Shown piece after piece: positions 1-7,632 of a stretch of 64,000 nt of DNA. The notes under the pieces were generated by a model. That model saw only the letters and a program-made list of their open reading frames with translations. It had not been told where the DNA came from and did no database searches. The stretch's first letter is position 1, and each line of letters starts with the position of its first letter. This DNA comes from Ramlibacter pinisoli (lineage in GTDB: Bacteria > Pseudomonadota > Gammaproteobacteria > Burkholderiales > Burkholderiaceae_C), in the NCBI RefSeq assembly GCF_009758015.1, contig NZ_WSEL01000003.1, positions 620,001 to 684,000 on the forward strand, in the 5' to 3' direction. A program made the translations under genes and the position numbers.

Positions 1-423
1 CGCCACCACCCATTGCGTTGCCGCCACGCAGTCGTGCATCGCCGCTGGGAACCGGCTTTCCGGGCCCAGCCGGTAGTCGACCGCCACCACCGCGCAACCG
101 GCACCGTTGGCCAGCGTGCGGCAGAGCACGTCGTGGGTGTCGAGGTCGCCGATCACCCAGCCGCCGCCGTGGAAGTACACCAGCACCGGCACGACGTCGC
201 CCGCGCGGCTGCCCGCCGGCCGGTACAGCCGCAACGGGATCGCGCCGGCCGGCCCGCTGGCCTGCAGCTCGCGCACGTCCGCCACGTCCGGCGGCTCGGG
301 CTGGGTGACCGCGCGCCGCACCCGGTAGAACTCGCGCGCCTGCTGGGGCGTGAGGGTGTGGGTGGGCGGGATGTTTCTGGATTCGATGAGGCGCAACAGC
401 GCCTGGGCTTGGGGATGCAGCAT
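1..423 (-). CDS. Alpha/beta hydrolase, HSL-type esterase/lipase (N-terminal part, runs off window)
   Basis: The first 141 codons of a serine esterase of the hormone-sensitive-lipase family are visible; the rest, including the GxSxG nucleophile, Asp and His, lies beyond the window edge. The oxyanion-hole signature HGGGW is at residues 85-89, followed by the typical VDYRLGPESRFPAA stretch near 115-128. The start ATG is preceded by an AGGAG ribosome site (seen on the minus strand just upstream of 423). Family knowledge: these enzymes hydrolyse short acyl esters in the cytoplasm. The substrate cannot be read from the sequence. No signal peptide is seen. Confidence 0.85.
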   Translation of the reverse strand, partial: MLHPQAQALLRLIESRNIPPTHTLTPQQAREFYRVRRAVTQPEPPDVADVRELQASGPAGAIPLRLYRPAGSRAGDVVPVLVYFHGGGWVIGDLDTHDVLCRTLANGAGCAVVAVDYRLGPESRFPAAMHDCVAATQWVVA

Positions 424-540
424 GGGACTCCTGGGGGCCAGGGCCGGATGGTGCCGCAAGCCGGACGTCCGCGGCATGGGGGGCTCGACCGCGATCGATC
501 TCCGGCTCGAGGTTCGTGGTTCGTGCCCGATCCGCAGTCG

Positions 541-656
541 GGAGATGGATGCCGGGTCAAGCCCGGCATGACGACTTTTGGGGGTCGGGCCCGGCATGAC
601 GACTTGCAGGGTCGAGCCCGGCAGAACGACTTTCTGGGTCGCGCCTGCGCGACGAC
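541..656. repeat. Cluster of degenerate REP-like palindromes
   Basis: A full palindromic unit (GCCGGGTCAAGCCCGGC core, followed by ATGACGAC) at 541-575 is followed by three shortened copies ending in the same GACGAC-type tail at about 584-603, 611-630 and 636-656. The spacing is about 25-27 bases. The later copies keep only the right arm. Repetitive extragenic palindromes of this GC-rich type are common between genes in proteobacteria. Confidence 0.75.
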
Positions 657-680
657 CCCCAATTCCGGGACGCCCCCACT

Positions 681-800
681 TCGTCATTGCGGGCTCGACC
701 CGCAATCCATCTCCGGGACCTGGCGCGACCGGGGACGTGAACACGGCTGTGACGGCCTGGCACCTGGAGATGGATGCCGGGCCAAGCCCGGCATGACGAC
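681..800. repeat. 120-bp composite palindromic element, copy A
   Basis: The element starts with an inverted unit (TCGTCATTGCGGGCTCGACC, continuing to CGCAATCCATC, 681-711), has a spacer containing GGGACGTGAACACGGC, and ends with a second palindromic unit (GGATGCCGGGCCAAGCCCGG, then CATGACGAC, to 800). A second copy of the same length and orientation lies at 5544-5663. The two-palindromes-plus-spacer layout resembles BIME elements of enterobacteria; that comparison is by analogy. Confidence 0.8.
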
Positions 801-955
801 TCCTTGAGCGTCTGACCCCAGCCCAGCCGGCCTGCAGTTCGCGCCGCCATCCTGCACTTCGCTCCCCCGCCGGCGCGGTTCGTCCCAAGCCGCTGGAGCG
901 CCCGGCGCCCGGTCGGCACAGTCCGTCTCCATCGACCTTCGCCCCGGAGCCCGCC

Positions 956-1366
956 ATGCAACTGACCCCCATCATCGCCGTCCACATGACCGCCGCGCTG
1001 GGCGCGCTGGCCACCGGTCCCGTCGCGCTGTGGGCGCGCCGCGGCCGCCAGCAACGCCCCCGGCTGCACCGCGCCTTCGGCTACGCCTGGGTGACCCTGA
1101 TGGTGGTCGCGGCCGTGTCGGCGCTGTTCATCCGCGACCGTTCGCTGCCCAACCTGGGCGGCTACACCCCCATCCACCTGCTGGTGCCGGTGACGCTGGC
1201 GATGCTGGTGGTCTCGTTCCGGCGCCTGGCCCTGGGCAACGTCGCCGGCCATCGCGCCGTGATGCAGCGGCTGTACGTCGGCGCCTGCCTGGTTGCCGGC
1301 GCCTTCACCCTGCTGCCGAACCGCTACCTCGGCCGCCTGCTCTGGACCAGCGTCGGGCTGGCCTGA
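956..1366 (+). CDS. DUF2306-like small membrane protein
   Basis: A 136-residue integral membrane protein with about four hydrophobic helices (roughly residues 5-25, 45-62, 72-90, 105-125). The MHRxxGYxW-like pattern appears here as LHRAFGYAWV near residue 40, which fits the DUF2306 family of predicted membrane proteins of unknown function. GGAG lies six bases before the ATG. It is the first gene of a same-strand run to 5450. No catalytic motif is seen; the function is unknown. Confidence 0.7.
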   Translation: MQLTPIIAVHMTAALGALATGPVALWARRGRQQRPRLHRAFGYAWVTLMVVAAVSALFIRDRSLPNLGGYTPIHLLVPVTLAMLVVSFRRLALGNVAGHRAVMQRLYVGACLVAGAFTLLPNRYLGRLLWTSVGLA

Positions 1367-1396
1367 ACCCTTCCACCCGCACGCCAGGAGACCACC

Positions 1397-1948
1397 ATGC
1401 TGCTGTCCATCGTCCTGCACCAGCCCCAGCTGCTGATCGCCATCGTCCGCGGCACGCCCACCTGGGTCTGGGGGCTGCTCGCCGCCCTGGTCGGCTTCGG
1501 CGCCAGCCAGCTGCGCGACCGCACCGCCAGCCTGGCGCGCATCTCCACCCTGCCGGTCGCGATGGCCGCCTTCTCGGCCTTCGGCATGGTGAGCGCCTTC
1601 GGCGCGGCGCCGAACATGGACGAGCTGCTGGCCGTGTGGCTGGGCGTCGCGGCCGCGGTCACGGCGGCCCTGGCTCCGGGCCGCGCGGCCGCCGTGTACG
1701 ACGCCCGCCGCCGCGAGTACCGCCTGCCGGGCAGCGTGGTGCCGCTGCTGCTGATGGCCGGCATCTTCCTCGTGAAGTGGAGCGTCGGCGTCGAGCTGGC
1801 GCTGCAGCCCCAGGTGGTGCGCGACGCCAGCTTCACCCTCCCGGTGGCGGCCCTCTACGGCCTGGCCACCGGCCTGTTCGTCGGCCGCGCCGCCCGCCTG
1901 TGGCGCCTGGCCGTCCGGCGCCCGGCCGTCGCACCGGCGTCCGCCTGA
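1397..1948 (+). CDS. DUF6622-like membrane protein
   Basis: A 183-residue protein with five to six hydrophobic segments and the start LLSIVLHQPQLLIAIVRGTP followed by WVWGLLAALVGFGASQLRDR-type text, which I associate with the DUF6622 family of uncharacterised membrane proteins. AGGAGA lies five bases before the ATG. The gap to the upstream gene is 30 bases, consistent with one transcript. No soluble domain is present. The function is unknown; the context suggests a membrane partner of the downstream regulatory genes. Confidence 0.65.
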   Translation: MLLSIVLHQPQLLIAIVRGTPTWVWGLLAALVGFGASQLRDRTASLARISTLPVAMAAFSAFGMVSAFGAAPNMDELLAVWLGVAAAVTAALAPGRAAAVYDARRREYRLPGSVVPLLLMAGIFLVKWSVGVELALQPQVVRDASFTLPVAALYGLATGLFVGRAARLWRLAVRRPAVAPASA

Positions 1949-1976
1949 TCCATCCACCCTGCCAAGGAGAAACCTC

Positions 1977-2264
1977 ATGGACACGACCCTGAACCACGAC
2001 GACCTCGACCGCCTCGCCCGCCGGCGTGCCGGTGCCAAGCTGGGCTGGATGATCCACGCCACCGTCTTCGTCGCCGTCAACCTGCTGCTGGCGTTCCTGT
2101 CCGCCTCCAGCGGCCGCGGCTGGGCCATCTACCCCGCGCTCGGCTGGTCGATCGGGCTGGCCGTGCACGGCGTGCTGGTGTATGGCCTGGGCGGCGGCAG
2201 CGGCCTGTACGCGCAACTGGTGCAACGGGAGCGGGCCCGCCTGGCCGCCCGGGATCCGTGGTGA
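1977..2264 (+). CDS. 2TM domain protein, first paralogue
   Basis: A 95-residue protein with two transmembrane helices (about residues 28-46 and 52-72) framed by charged ends. The N-terminal LARRRAGAKLGWMIHATVF matches the 2TM domain family, which also occurs fused to LytS-type kinases. It is paralogous to the 101-residue protein at 3323-3628: both share RAGAKLGW, IHATV, a central LGW and GSG/RER motifs. AAGGAGA lies before the ATG. It overlaps the next gene by a few bases, so the two are probably translationally coupled. Confidence 0.8.
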   Translation: MDTTLNHDDLDRLARRRAGAKLGWMIHATVFVAVNLLLAFLSASSGRGWAIYPALGWSIGLAVHGVLVYGLGGGSGLYAQLVQRERARLAARDPW

Positions 2265-3310
2265 GCCGCGCCCTGCAGCGCCGGTTGCTGGCGGGCCTGC
2301 TGGCCGCCTGCGCCACCGCCGTCCAGGCCGGCATGGGCGTGCTGCAGCTGCCGCCGGCGGAAGGGGACGGCCCGGTGACCGTGTTCTATCCCTCCAGCGC
2401 CGCCGACCAGCCGGTGCAGCGCGGCCCCTTCCACCTGCGCCTGGCCGTCGACGGGGCACCGGTGCGCGGCAACGGCCGGCTGGTGGCGCTGTCGCACGGC
2501 TCCGGCGGCAATCCCTGGGTGCACACGGACCTGGCCCGCGCGCTGGTCGATGCCGGCTTCACCGTCGCCCTGCCCGAGCACCAGGGCGACAACGCCCGCG
2601 ACCCCGGCCGGCCCGGCCCCGAGAGCTGGAAGCTGCGGCCGGCCGAGGTGTCGCGGGCCATCGACGCGGTCGGGCGCGACGCCCGCCTGGCGCCCCTGCT
2701 GGAACTGGACCGCGTCGGCCTGTACGGCATGTCGGCGGGCGGCCACACGGCCCTGGTGCTGGCCGGCGGACGCTGGTCGCCGGCGCGCTTTCGCGACCAC
2801 TGCGAGGCCCATATCGCCGACGACTTCCCGGCCTGCGTGGGGCTGCTCACGCGCCTGAACGGCGACGTGCTCGACGGGGTGAAGCAGGCCGTCGCCGTGC
2901 GCGTGATCCGCAGCCGGTTCGACGACGAGAGCCCGCAGGCACACAGCGACCCGCGCATCCAGGCAGTGGTGGCCGGCGTGCCCTTCGCGGCCGACTTCGA
3001 TCCGGCTTCGCTCGCCCGGCCGCGCGTGCCGCTGGCGCTGGTGACCGCGGGCGGCGACCGGTGGCTGGCGCCGCGCCTGCACGGCGGCGCCGTCCTGGCC
3101 GCCTGCCTGCCCCGCTGCGAGTGGCTGGCCGACCTGCCCGGCGCGGGCCACGGCGCCCTGCTGTCGCCGCTGCCCCCGCTCGACAGGCTGGGCGACGTCG
3201 CACGCGAGCTGCTGGACGACCCGCCCGGGTTCGACCGCACGCAGATGGCCGCCATCGACCGCCTCATCGCAGCCTGGTTCACCCGGCGCCTCGCCACCCC
3301 GCAACCCTAG
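2258..3310 (+). CDS. Secreted dienelactone-hydrolase-like alpha/beta hydrolase
   Basis: A 350-residue protein with a signal peptide (hydrophobic LLAGLLAACATAVQA, residues 10-24) and an alpha/beta hydrolase fold. The nucleophile is S159 in GMSAGG, the likely catalytic His is in GAGHGALL near the C-terminus, and an early SHGSGG loop (79-84) resembles the oxyanion loop of PAF-acetylhydrolase-like enzymes. Two GTG codons (2258 and 2261) can start the gene; both overlap the 3' end of the upstream 2TM gene. The product is probably periplasmic. The substrate is unknown; being between two 2TM genes is unusual. Confidence 0.75.
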   Translation: MVSRALQRRLLAGLLAACATAVQAGMGVLQLPPAEGDGPVTVFYPSSAADQPVQRGPFHLRLAVDGAPVRGNGRLVALSHGSGGNPWVHTDLARALVDAGFTVALPEHQGDNARDPGRPGPESWKLRPAEVSRAIDAVGRDARLAPLLELDRVGLYGMSAGGHTALVLAGGRWSPARFRDHCEAHIADDFPACVGLLTRLNGDVLDGVKQAVAVRVIRSRFDDESPQAHSDPRIQAVVAGVPFAADFDPASLARPRVPLALVTAGGDRWLAPRLHGGAVLAACLPRCEWLADLPGAGHGALLSPLPPLDRLGDVARELLDDPPGFDRTQMAAIDRLIAAWFTRRLATPQP

Positions 3311-3322
3311 AATGCCCCGCTG

Positions 3323-3628
3323 ATGCCCGAGCGCCGCCTGACCCCCGACGAAATCGACCGCCTGGCGCGCAAGCGTGCCGGCGCCAAGCTGGGCTGGTAC
3401 ATCCACGCCACCGTGTACGTGCTGGTCAACCTCGTCATGCTGGGCATGTCGCACCATGGCTTCGGCACCCGCCCCTGGTCGGTGTTCCCGGTCCTGGGCT
3501 GGGGCCTGGGCCTGGTGCTGCACGGCGTGTCGGTATTCGTGCTGGGTCGTGGCAGCGGCGTGCGCGAATACCTGGTGCGGCGCGAGCGCGAGCGCCTCGA
3601 ACGCGAGAACAGCGGGCCGTCGCCATGA
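3323..3628 (+). CDS. 2TM domain protein, second paralogue
   Basis: A 101-residue two-helix membrane protein, paralogue of 1977-2264. It begins with a LTPDEIDRLARKRAGAKLGW segment and ends in a charged RRERERLERE tail that could form a short helix at the membrane surface. Its stop overlaps the kinase start (ATGA at 3625-3628), so it is directly coupled to the histidine kinase. TAGAAT at 3308-3313, nine bases before the ATG, looks like a -10 box and could give an internal, nearly leaderless transcript for the signalling genes. Confidence 0.8.
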   Translation: MPERRLTPDEIDRLARKRAGAKLGWYIHATVYVLVNLVMLGMSHHGFGTRPWSVFPVLGWGLGLVLHGVSVFVLGRGSGVREYLVRRERERLERENSGPSP

Positions 3629-4662
3629 GGCTGGACTGGGTCGACAAGCTGCAGCACATGCTGCAGACGGCGGCCTTCTGCCTGGCCGTCGCCACCCTGC
3701 AATACGCGTTCGAGCCGACGCGCCCCTACGGCCCGCCGCTGGCGTACTCGCTGGCCATCGGGCTGCTCACCTGGGCGATCGTCGACCTGGGCCGGCACCT
3801 CGTGCCCTCCGCGGCCGAGACCGGCTGGCCGACCGGCATCCAGGGGCTGGCGCTGGTCCTCGTGGGCATCGTGCTGGGCTGGTTCGGCGGCAACGCCATC
3901 GGCGACCTGCTGTGCCGCACCTTCGGCCTCTACCCCCCCGGCCTGGTGATCGACCGCGGGCGCGACCTGCGCAACTCGATCCTGATCACGGCCATGGCCG
4001 GCATCGCGGGCAGCTACTACTTCTACAGCCGCAACCGGGGTGCCTACCTGGAGCGCCGCATGGGCGAGGCGCAGCGCCACGCGAACGAGGCGCGCCTGAA
4101 GCTGCTGGAGACGCAGCTCGAGCCGCACATGCTGTTCAACACGCTGGCCAACCTGCGGGCGCTGATCGGCGTCGACCCGGCGCGGGCGCAGCACATGCTC
4201 GATCACATGATCGCCTACCTGCGCTCCACGCTCGACGCGTCGCGCGCCACCACGCACCCGCTGCAGGCCGAGTTCGACCGCCTGCGCGACTACCTGGCGC
4301 TGATGGCCATCCGCATGGGCGAGCGCCTGCAGGTCGACCTGCAGCTGCCCGCCGACCTGGCGCTGCAGCCCGTGCCTACCCTGCTGTTGCAACCGCTGGT
4401 GGAAAACGCCATCCAGCACGGGCTGGAGCCGCAGGTCGGGGGCGGCCGGCTCACCGTGGCGGCGCGGCGCGACGATGGCCAGCTGGTGCTGGAGGTCACC
4501 GACAGCGGCGCCGGCCTGAGCGGCTCCACGCCCGGCAGCGGCTTCGGCCTGGCGCAGGTGCGCGAGCGCCTGGCCACCCTGCACGGCAGCCGCGCCACGC
4601 TGTCGCTCGAACCGGCGCAGCCGCGCGGCACCCGCGCCACCATCCGCCTGCCCGCCGCATGA
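3625..4662 (+). CDS. LytS/AlgZ-type sensor histidine kinase
   Basis: A 345-residue membrane kinase with about four N-terminal transmembrane helices (residues 10-130) and no periplasmic sensor domain. The His_kinase domain carries H168 in LEPHMLFNTL; the ATPase N-box N261 is in LVENAIQHGLEP, followed by DSGAGL and GSGFGLAQVRERL. It should phosphorylate the LytTR regulator encoded directly downstream (ATGA overlap at 4659-4662). The ATG at 3625 was chosen because it overlaps the preceding stop and keeps the whole first helix. The stimulus is unknown; the adjacent 2TM proteins are candidate sensors. Confidence 0.92.
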   Translation: MRLDWVDKLQHMLQTAAFCLAVATLQYAFEPTRPYGPPLAYSLAIGLLTWAIVDLGRHLVPSAAETGWPTGIQGLALVLVGIVLGWFGGNAIGDLLCRTFGLYPPGLVIDRGRDLRNSILITAMAGIAGSYYFYSRNRGAYLERRMGEAQRHANEARLKLLETQLEPHMLFNTLANLRALIGVDPARAQHMLDHMIAYLRSTLDASRATTHPLQAEFDRLRDYLALMAIRMGERLQVDLQLPADLALQPVPTLLLQPLVENAIQHGLEPQVGGGRLTVAARRDDGQLVLEVTDSGAGLSGSTPGSGFGLAQVRERLATLHGSRATLSLEPAQPRGTRATIRLPAA

Positions 4663-5450
4663 CCGCGCCCACCGCCCTGATCGCCGAGGACGAACCCCTG
4701 CTGGCCCAGGCCCTGCGGGCCGAACTGGCACGCGCCTGGCCCGAGCTGGTGGTCGCCGGCGTGGTGGGCGACGGGGCGTCGGCGGTGCGCGAGGCGCTGG
4801 CGCTGCGGCCCGACGTGCTGTTCTTCGACATCCGCATGCCCGGCCAGGGCGGCCTGGAAGCGGCCACCGAGCTGGCCGAGGACTGGCCCGCGGGCGCGCC
4901 GTTCCCGGCCCTGGTGTTCGTCACCGCCTACGACCAGTACGCGGTGCAGGCCTTCGAGGCGCGGGCGATCGACTACGTGCTCAAGCCGGTGCAGGCCGAA
5001 CGCCTGGCCCGGACGGTGGTGCGGCTGCAGGAGACGCTGGCCCAGCGCGCCGGCGGCAGCGGCGGCCTCGATGCCGCCGTCGACCAGCTGCGCCACCTGC
5101 TGGCCGCGCGAGCCCCGGCGGCGGCGCCGCTGCGCGTCATCCAGGCCAGCGTGGGCACTGCGCTGCGCATGGTGCCGGTCGACGAGGTGCTGGTGTTCGA
5201 GGCCGCCGACAAGTACGTGCGCGTGCTCACCGCGGCCCACGAGTACCTGATCCGCACCCCGCTCAAGGAGCTGGTGCCGCAGCTGGACGCCCAGGCGTTC
5301 TGGCAGGTGCACCGCGGCACGGTGGTGCGCGCCGACGCCATCGACACCGTCACCCGCGACGAGGCCGGCAAGCTGCACCTGCAATTGCGCGGCCGGCCGG
5401 AGAAGTGGCCGGTGAGCCGGCTGTACGCGCATCTGTTCCGGGCGATGTAG
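4659..5450 (+). CDS. LytTR-family response regulator
   Basis: A 263-residue regulator with a receiver domain (AEDEP acidic pocket at residues 9-13, phospho-acceptor D57 in FFDIRMPG, then VTAYD and the conserved K of VLKPV) and a C-terminal LytTR DNA-binding domain (EADKYVRV, RTPLKEL, WQVHRGT near 185-225). It pairs with the kinase at 3625-4662 through a 4-base overlap. LytTR proteins bind promoter repeats and often control their own locus; no target site could be recognised with confidence here. Confidence 0.93.
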   Translation: MTAPTALIAEDEPLLAQALRAELARAWPELVVAGVVGDGASAVREALALRPDVLFFDIRMPGQGGLEAATELAEDWPAGAPFPALVFVTAYDQYAVQAFEARAIDYVLKPVQAERLARTVVRLQETLAQRAGGSGGLDAAVDQLRHLLAARAPAAAPLRVIQASVGTALRMVPVDEVLVFEAADKYVRVLTAAHEYLIRTPLKELVPQLDAQAFWQVHRGTVVRADAIDTVTRDEAGKLHLQLRGRPEKWPVSRLYAHLFRAM

Positions 5451-5714
5451 ACGGGTGCCCGGCATGCCGGGCTTGCCCCTGTGCCGGGTTCGACCCCTTG
5501 GCCTCGCGGGTGAGCGAATGCCGTCGTTGCGGGCGAGGAGATTTCGTCATTGCGGGCTCGACCCGCAATCCATCCCCAGGACCTGGCACGCCCCGGGACG
5601 TGAACACGGCAGTGGCTGGTTGGCGGCCTGAAGATGGATGCCGGGTCGAGCCCGGCATGACGAGGACAGGGGACGAGCCCGGCCTGACGCAAAGGGCGGC
5701 ATTCCGCCCGGCAG
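5451..5714. other. Repeat-rich intergenic region between convergent genes
   Basis: This interval lies between the converging LytTR regulator and PoxB-like gene. It contains partial REP-like palindromes near 5464-5495 and 5522-5534, the full 120-bp composite element (5544-5663), and another partial palindrome at 5672-5690. No gene or canonical U-tailed terminator is seen; the palindromes themselves may end transcription from both sides. Confidence 0.65.
5544..5663. repeat. 120-bp composite palindromic element, copy B
   Basis: This has the same architecture, length and orientation as 681-800: an inverted unit at 5544-5574, a spacer with GGGACGTGAACACGGC, and a closing palindrome to 5663. The first 31 bases are identical to copy A and the 30-base spacer core differs at about four positions. 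The middle spacer (about 5611-5630) is less conserved, as expected if only the palindromes are under constraint. Confidence 0.8.
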
Positions 5715-7496
5715 TCACCCCCGCACCGACGCCCACCATTCCCTGGCCGTCGCCTTCACCACCGACAGCGCCTCCGGGTCGCCCTTGAGCAGGGCACCGA
5801 TCGACGCCTTCGCCTGCTTGGGCGTGACGTGCGGCGGGATGGGCAGGACGTTGGGGTCGACCACGAGGTCCAGCACCACCGGTCGGTCGGCGCCCAGCGC
5901 CTCTTCCAGTGCCAGCGTCACCTGCTCGGGCCGCTCGACCCGCAGGCCGCCCAGGCCGAGCAGCCGGGCGTAGTCGGCATACGGGAACCCGGGCAGCAGC
6001 TGCGAGGCGTCAAAGCGCGGCGCACCGGTGGTGCCGCGCTGTTCCCAGGTCACCATGTTCAGGTCGCCGTTGTTCAGCACCAGCACCACCAGCCGCGGGT
6101 CGGCCCACTGCTTCCAGCGGTGGGCGATGGTCACCAGCGCGTTCAGGCCAAGCATCTGCATGGCGCCATCGCCCAGCAGCGCGAGCGCCGGCCGGCCGGG
6201 ATAGGCCAGCTTGGCCGCCAGCGCATACGGCAAGGCGCAGCCCATCGACGCCAGTCCGCCCGAGACCGAGCCCATCATCCCCTGGCGGAACTTCAGGTCG
6301 CGCGCGTACCAGGCCGCGCTGGTGCCCGAATCGCAGCAGACGATGGCATCGTCGGGCAGGCGCGGCGACAGCTCGTGGAACACGCGTTGCGGATTGATGG
6401 GCACGGCATCGCTGGCGGCTCGCTCGGCCAGGGTGCGCCACCACTTGTCCACGCCGGCCTCGATCTGCTGGCGCCACGCCCGGTCGCTCTTCGGCTGCAG
6501 CAGGGGCAGCAAGGCCTGCAGGGTCTTGCGGCTGTCGCCCACCAGGTTCACTTCGGTCGGGTAGCGCAGGCCCAGGCGCCGGTTGTCCAGGTCGATCTGC
6601 ACCGCGCGCGCCTGGCCCTCCTTGGGCAGGTATTCCGAATAGGGGAAGCTGGTGCCGACCATCAGCAGCGTGTCGCAGCCCTGCATGAGCGCCCAGCTCG
6701 GTTCGGTGCCCAGCAGGCCGATGGCGCCGGTGACGAACGGCAGGTCGTCCGGCACGACGGCCTTGCCGAGCAGCGCCTTGGCGATGCCAGCGCCCAGCCG
6801 GTCCGCCAGCGCGATGACCTCCTGGCCCGCCTGCAGCGCGCCGGCGCCCACCAGGATGGCCACGCGCTGGCCGGCGTTGAGCACGTCGGCGGCGGCCTGC
6901 AGCGCGCCCGCATCCGGCACCTGCGCCTCGCCGGTGACGCCGATGCCGCTGTGCACCGAGCCGTGTTCGCGCGGCGGCGTCTCCACTGCAGCGGCCTCCT
7001 GCAGGTCGTTGGGCAGGATCACGCAGGTGACCGTGCGCTGGTCGCGCGCGATGCGCATGGCACGGTCGATGAGGTGCCGCACCTGGGCCGGCACCATGGC
7101 GGTCTGCACGAACTCGTGCGCGACGTCCTTGAACAGCGCCGCGAGGTCCACCTCCTGCTGGTAGTCGCCGCCCATGGCCATGCGCGCCTGCTGCCCGACG
7201 ATGGCCACCACCGGCTGGTGGTCGGCCTTGGCGTCGTACAGGCCATTGAGGAGGTGGATGGCACCCGGCCCCGACGTGGCCAGGCACACGCCCACCTCGC
7301 CGGTGAACTTCGCGTGCGCGCAGGCCATGAAGGCCGCGAGCTCCTCGTGGCGGGCCTGCACGAACTCCAGTGCCGGCACGCGCGGGAACGCCGTGACCAC
7401 GCCGTTGATGCCATCGCCCGGATACCCGAACACGCGCCGCACGCCCCACGCCTGCAGGCGCTCGAGGACCTGGTCACCCACTGTCTTGCTGCTCAT
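5715..7496 (-). CDS. PoxB-like thiamine-diphosphate enzyme (pyruvate dehydrogenase/oxidase family)
   Basis: A 593-residue protein with the three-domain layout of the acetolactate synthase/pyruvate oxidase family. The N-terminal ThDP-binding domain holds FGYPGDGINGV and catalytic E51 in ARHEEL; the C-terminal ThDP/Mg motif runs from LLGDGAMQM to NNGDLNMV. Closest in character to pyruvate dehydrogenase (quinone)-like proteins, which decarboxylate pyruvate to acetate, but the specificity cannot be fixed from sequence. It lacks the long amphipathic C-terminus of E. coli PoxB. It converges on the LytTR operon and is divergent from the candidate RNA region upstream. Confidence 0.85.
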   Translation of the reverse strand: MSSKTVGDQVLERLQAWGVRRVFGYPGDGINGVVTAFPRVPALEFVQARHEELAAFMACAHAKFTGEVGVCLATSGPGAIHLLNGLYDAKADHQPVVAIVGQQARMAMGGDYQQEVDLAALFKDVAHEFVQTAMVPAQVRHLIDRAMRIARDQRTVTCVILPNDLQEAAAVETPPREHGSVHSGIGVTGEAQVPDAGALQAAADVLNAGQRVAILVGAGALQAGQEVIALADRLGAGIAKALLGKAVVPDDLPFVTGAIGLLGTEPSWALMQGCDTLLMVGTSFPYSEYLPKEGQARAVQIDLDNRRLGLRYPTEVNLVGDSRKTLQALLPLLQPKSDRAWRQQIEAGVDKWWRTLAERAASDAVPINPQRVFHELSPRLPDDAIVCCDSGTSAAWYARDLKFRQGMMGSVSGGLASMGCALPYALAAKLAYPGRPALALLGDGAMQMLGLNALVTIAHRWKQWADPRLVVLVLNNGDLNMVTWEQRGTTGAPRFDASQLLPGFPYADYARLLGLGGLRVERPEQVTLALEEALGADRPVVLDLVVDPNVLPIPPHVTPKQAKASIGALLKGDPEALSVVKATAREWWASVRG

Positions 7497-7632
7497 GCGA
7501 GGCAGCTTAGGCAGCGCGCCGCCTCCATGGCGTCAGTGCATGGCGCGCGGGCTGTCAGCGCGCAGCAGTGTCGAGTAGCGCAATCGACCCTGCGGTCGCG
7601 TTCCATTCGAGACAAATTGCGGCTCCGTCCTA

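Larger units (their letters stand above)
424..955. other. Gene-free intergenic region filled with palindromic repeats
   Basis: This stretch separates the leftward esterase from the rightward operon starting at 956. No convincing reading frame is present. It holds a cluster of REP-like palindromes (541-656) and a 120-bp composite element (681-800). The remainder, about 801-945, shows no repeat; the promoter for the downstream operon should lie there, but I cannot name a clear -35/-10 pair. Confidence 0.7.

Noticed and set aside
541..800. CRISPR-like array
   Set aside because: The repeated units are palindromic, vary in length and lack regular unique spacers; no cas genes are present anywhere in the window.
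557..2128. Long open frame of over 500 codons on the minus strand
   Set aside because: It is antisense to two clear membrane-protein genes, its translation is Gln/Gly/Arg/His-rich low-complexity text typical of a GC-rich shadow frame, and it runs through the repeats.
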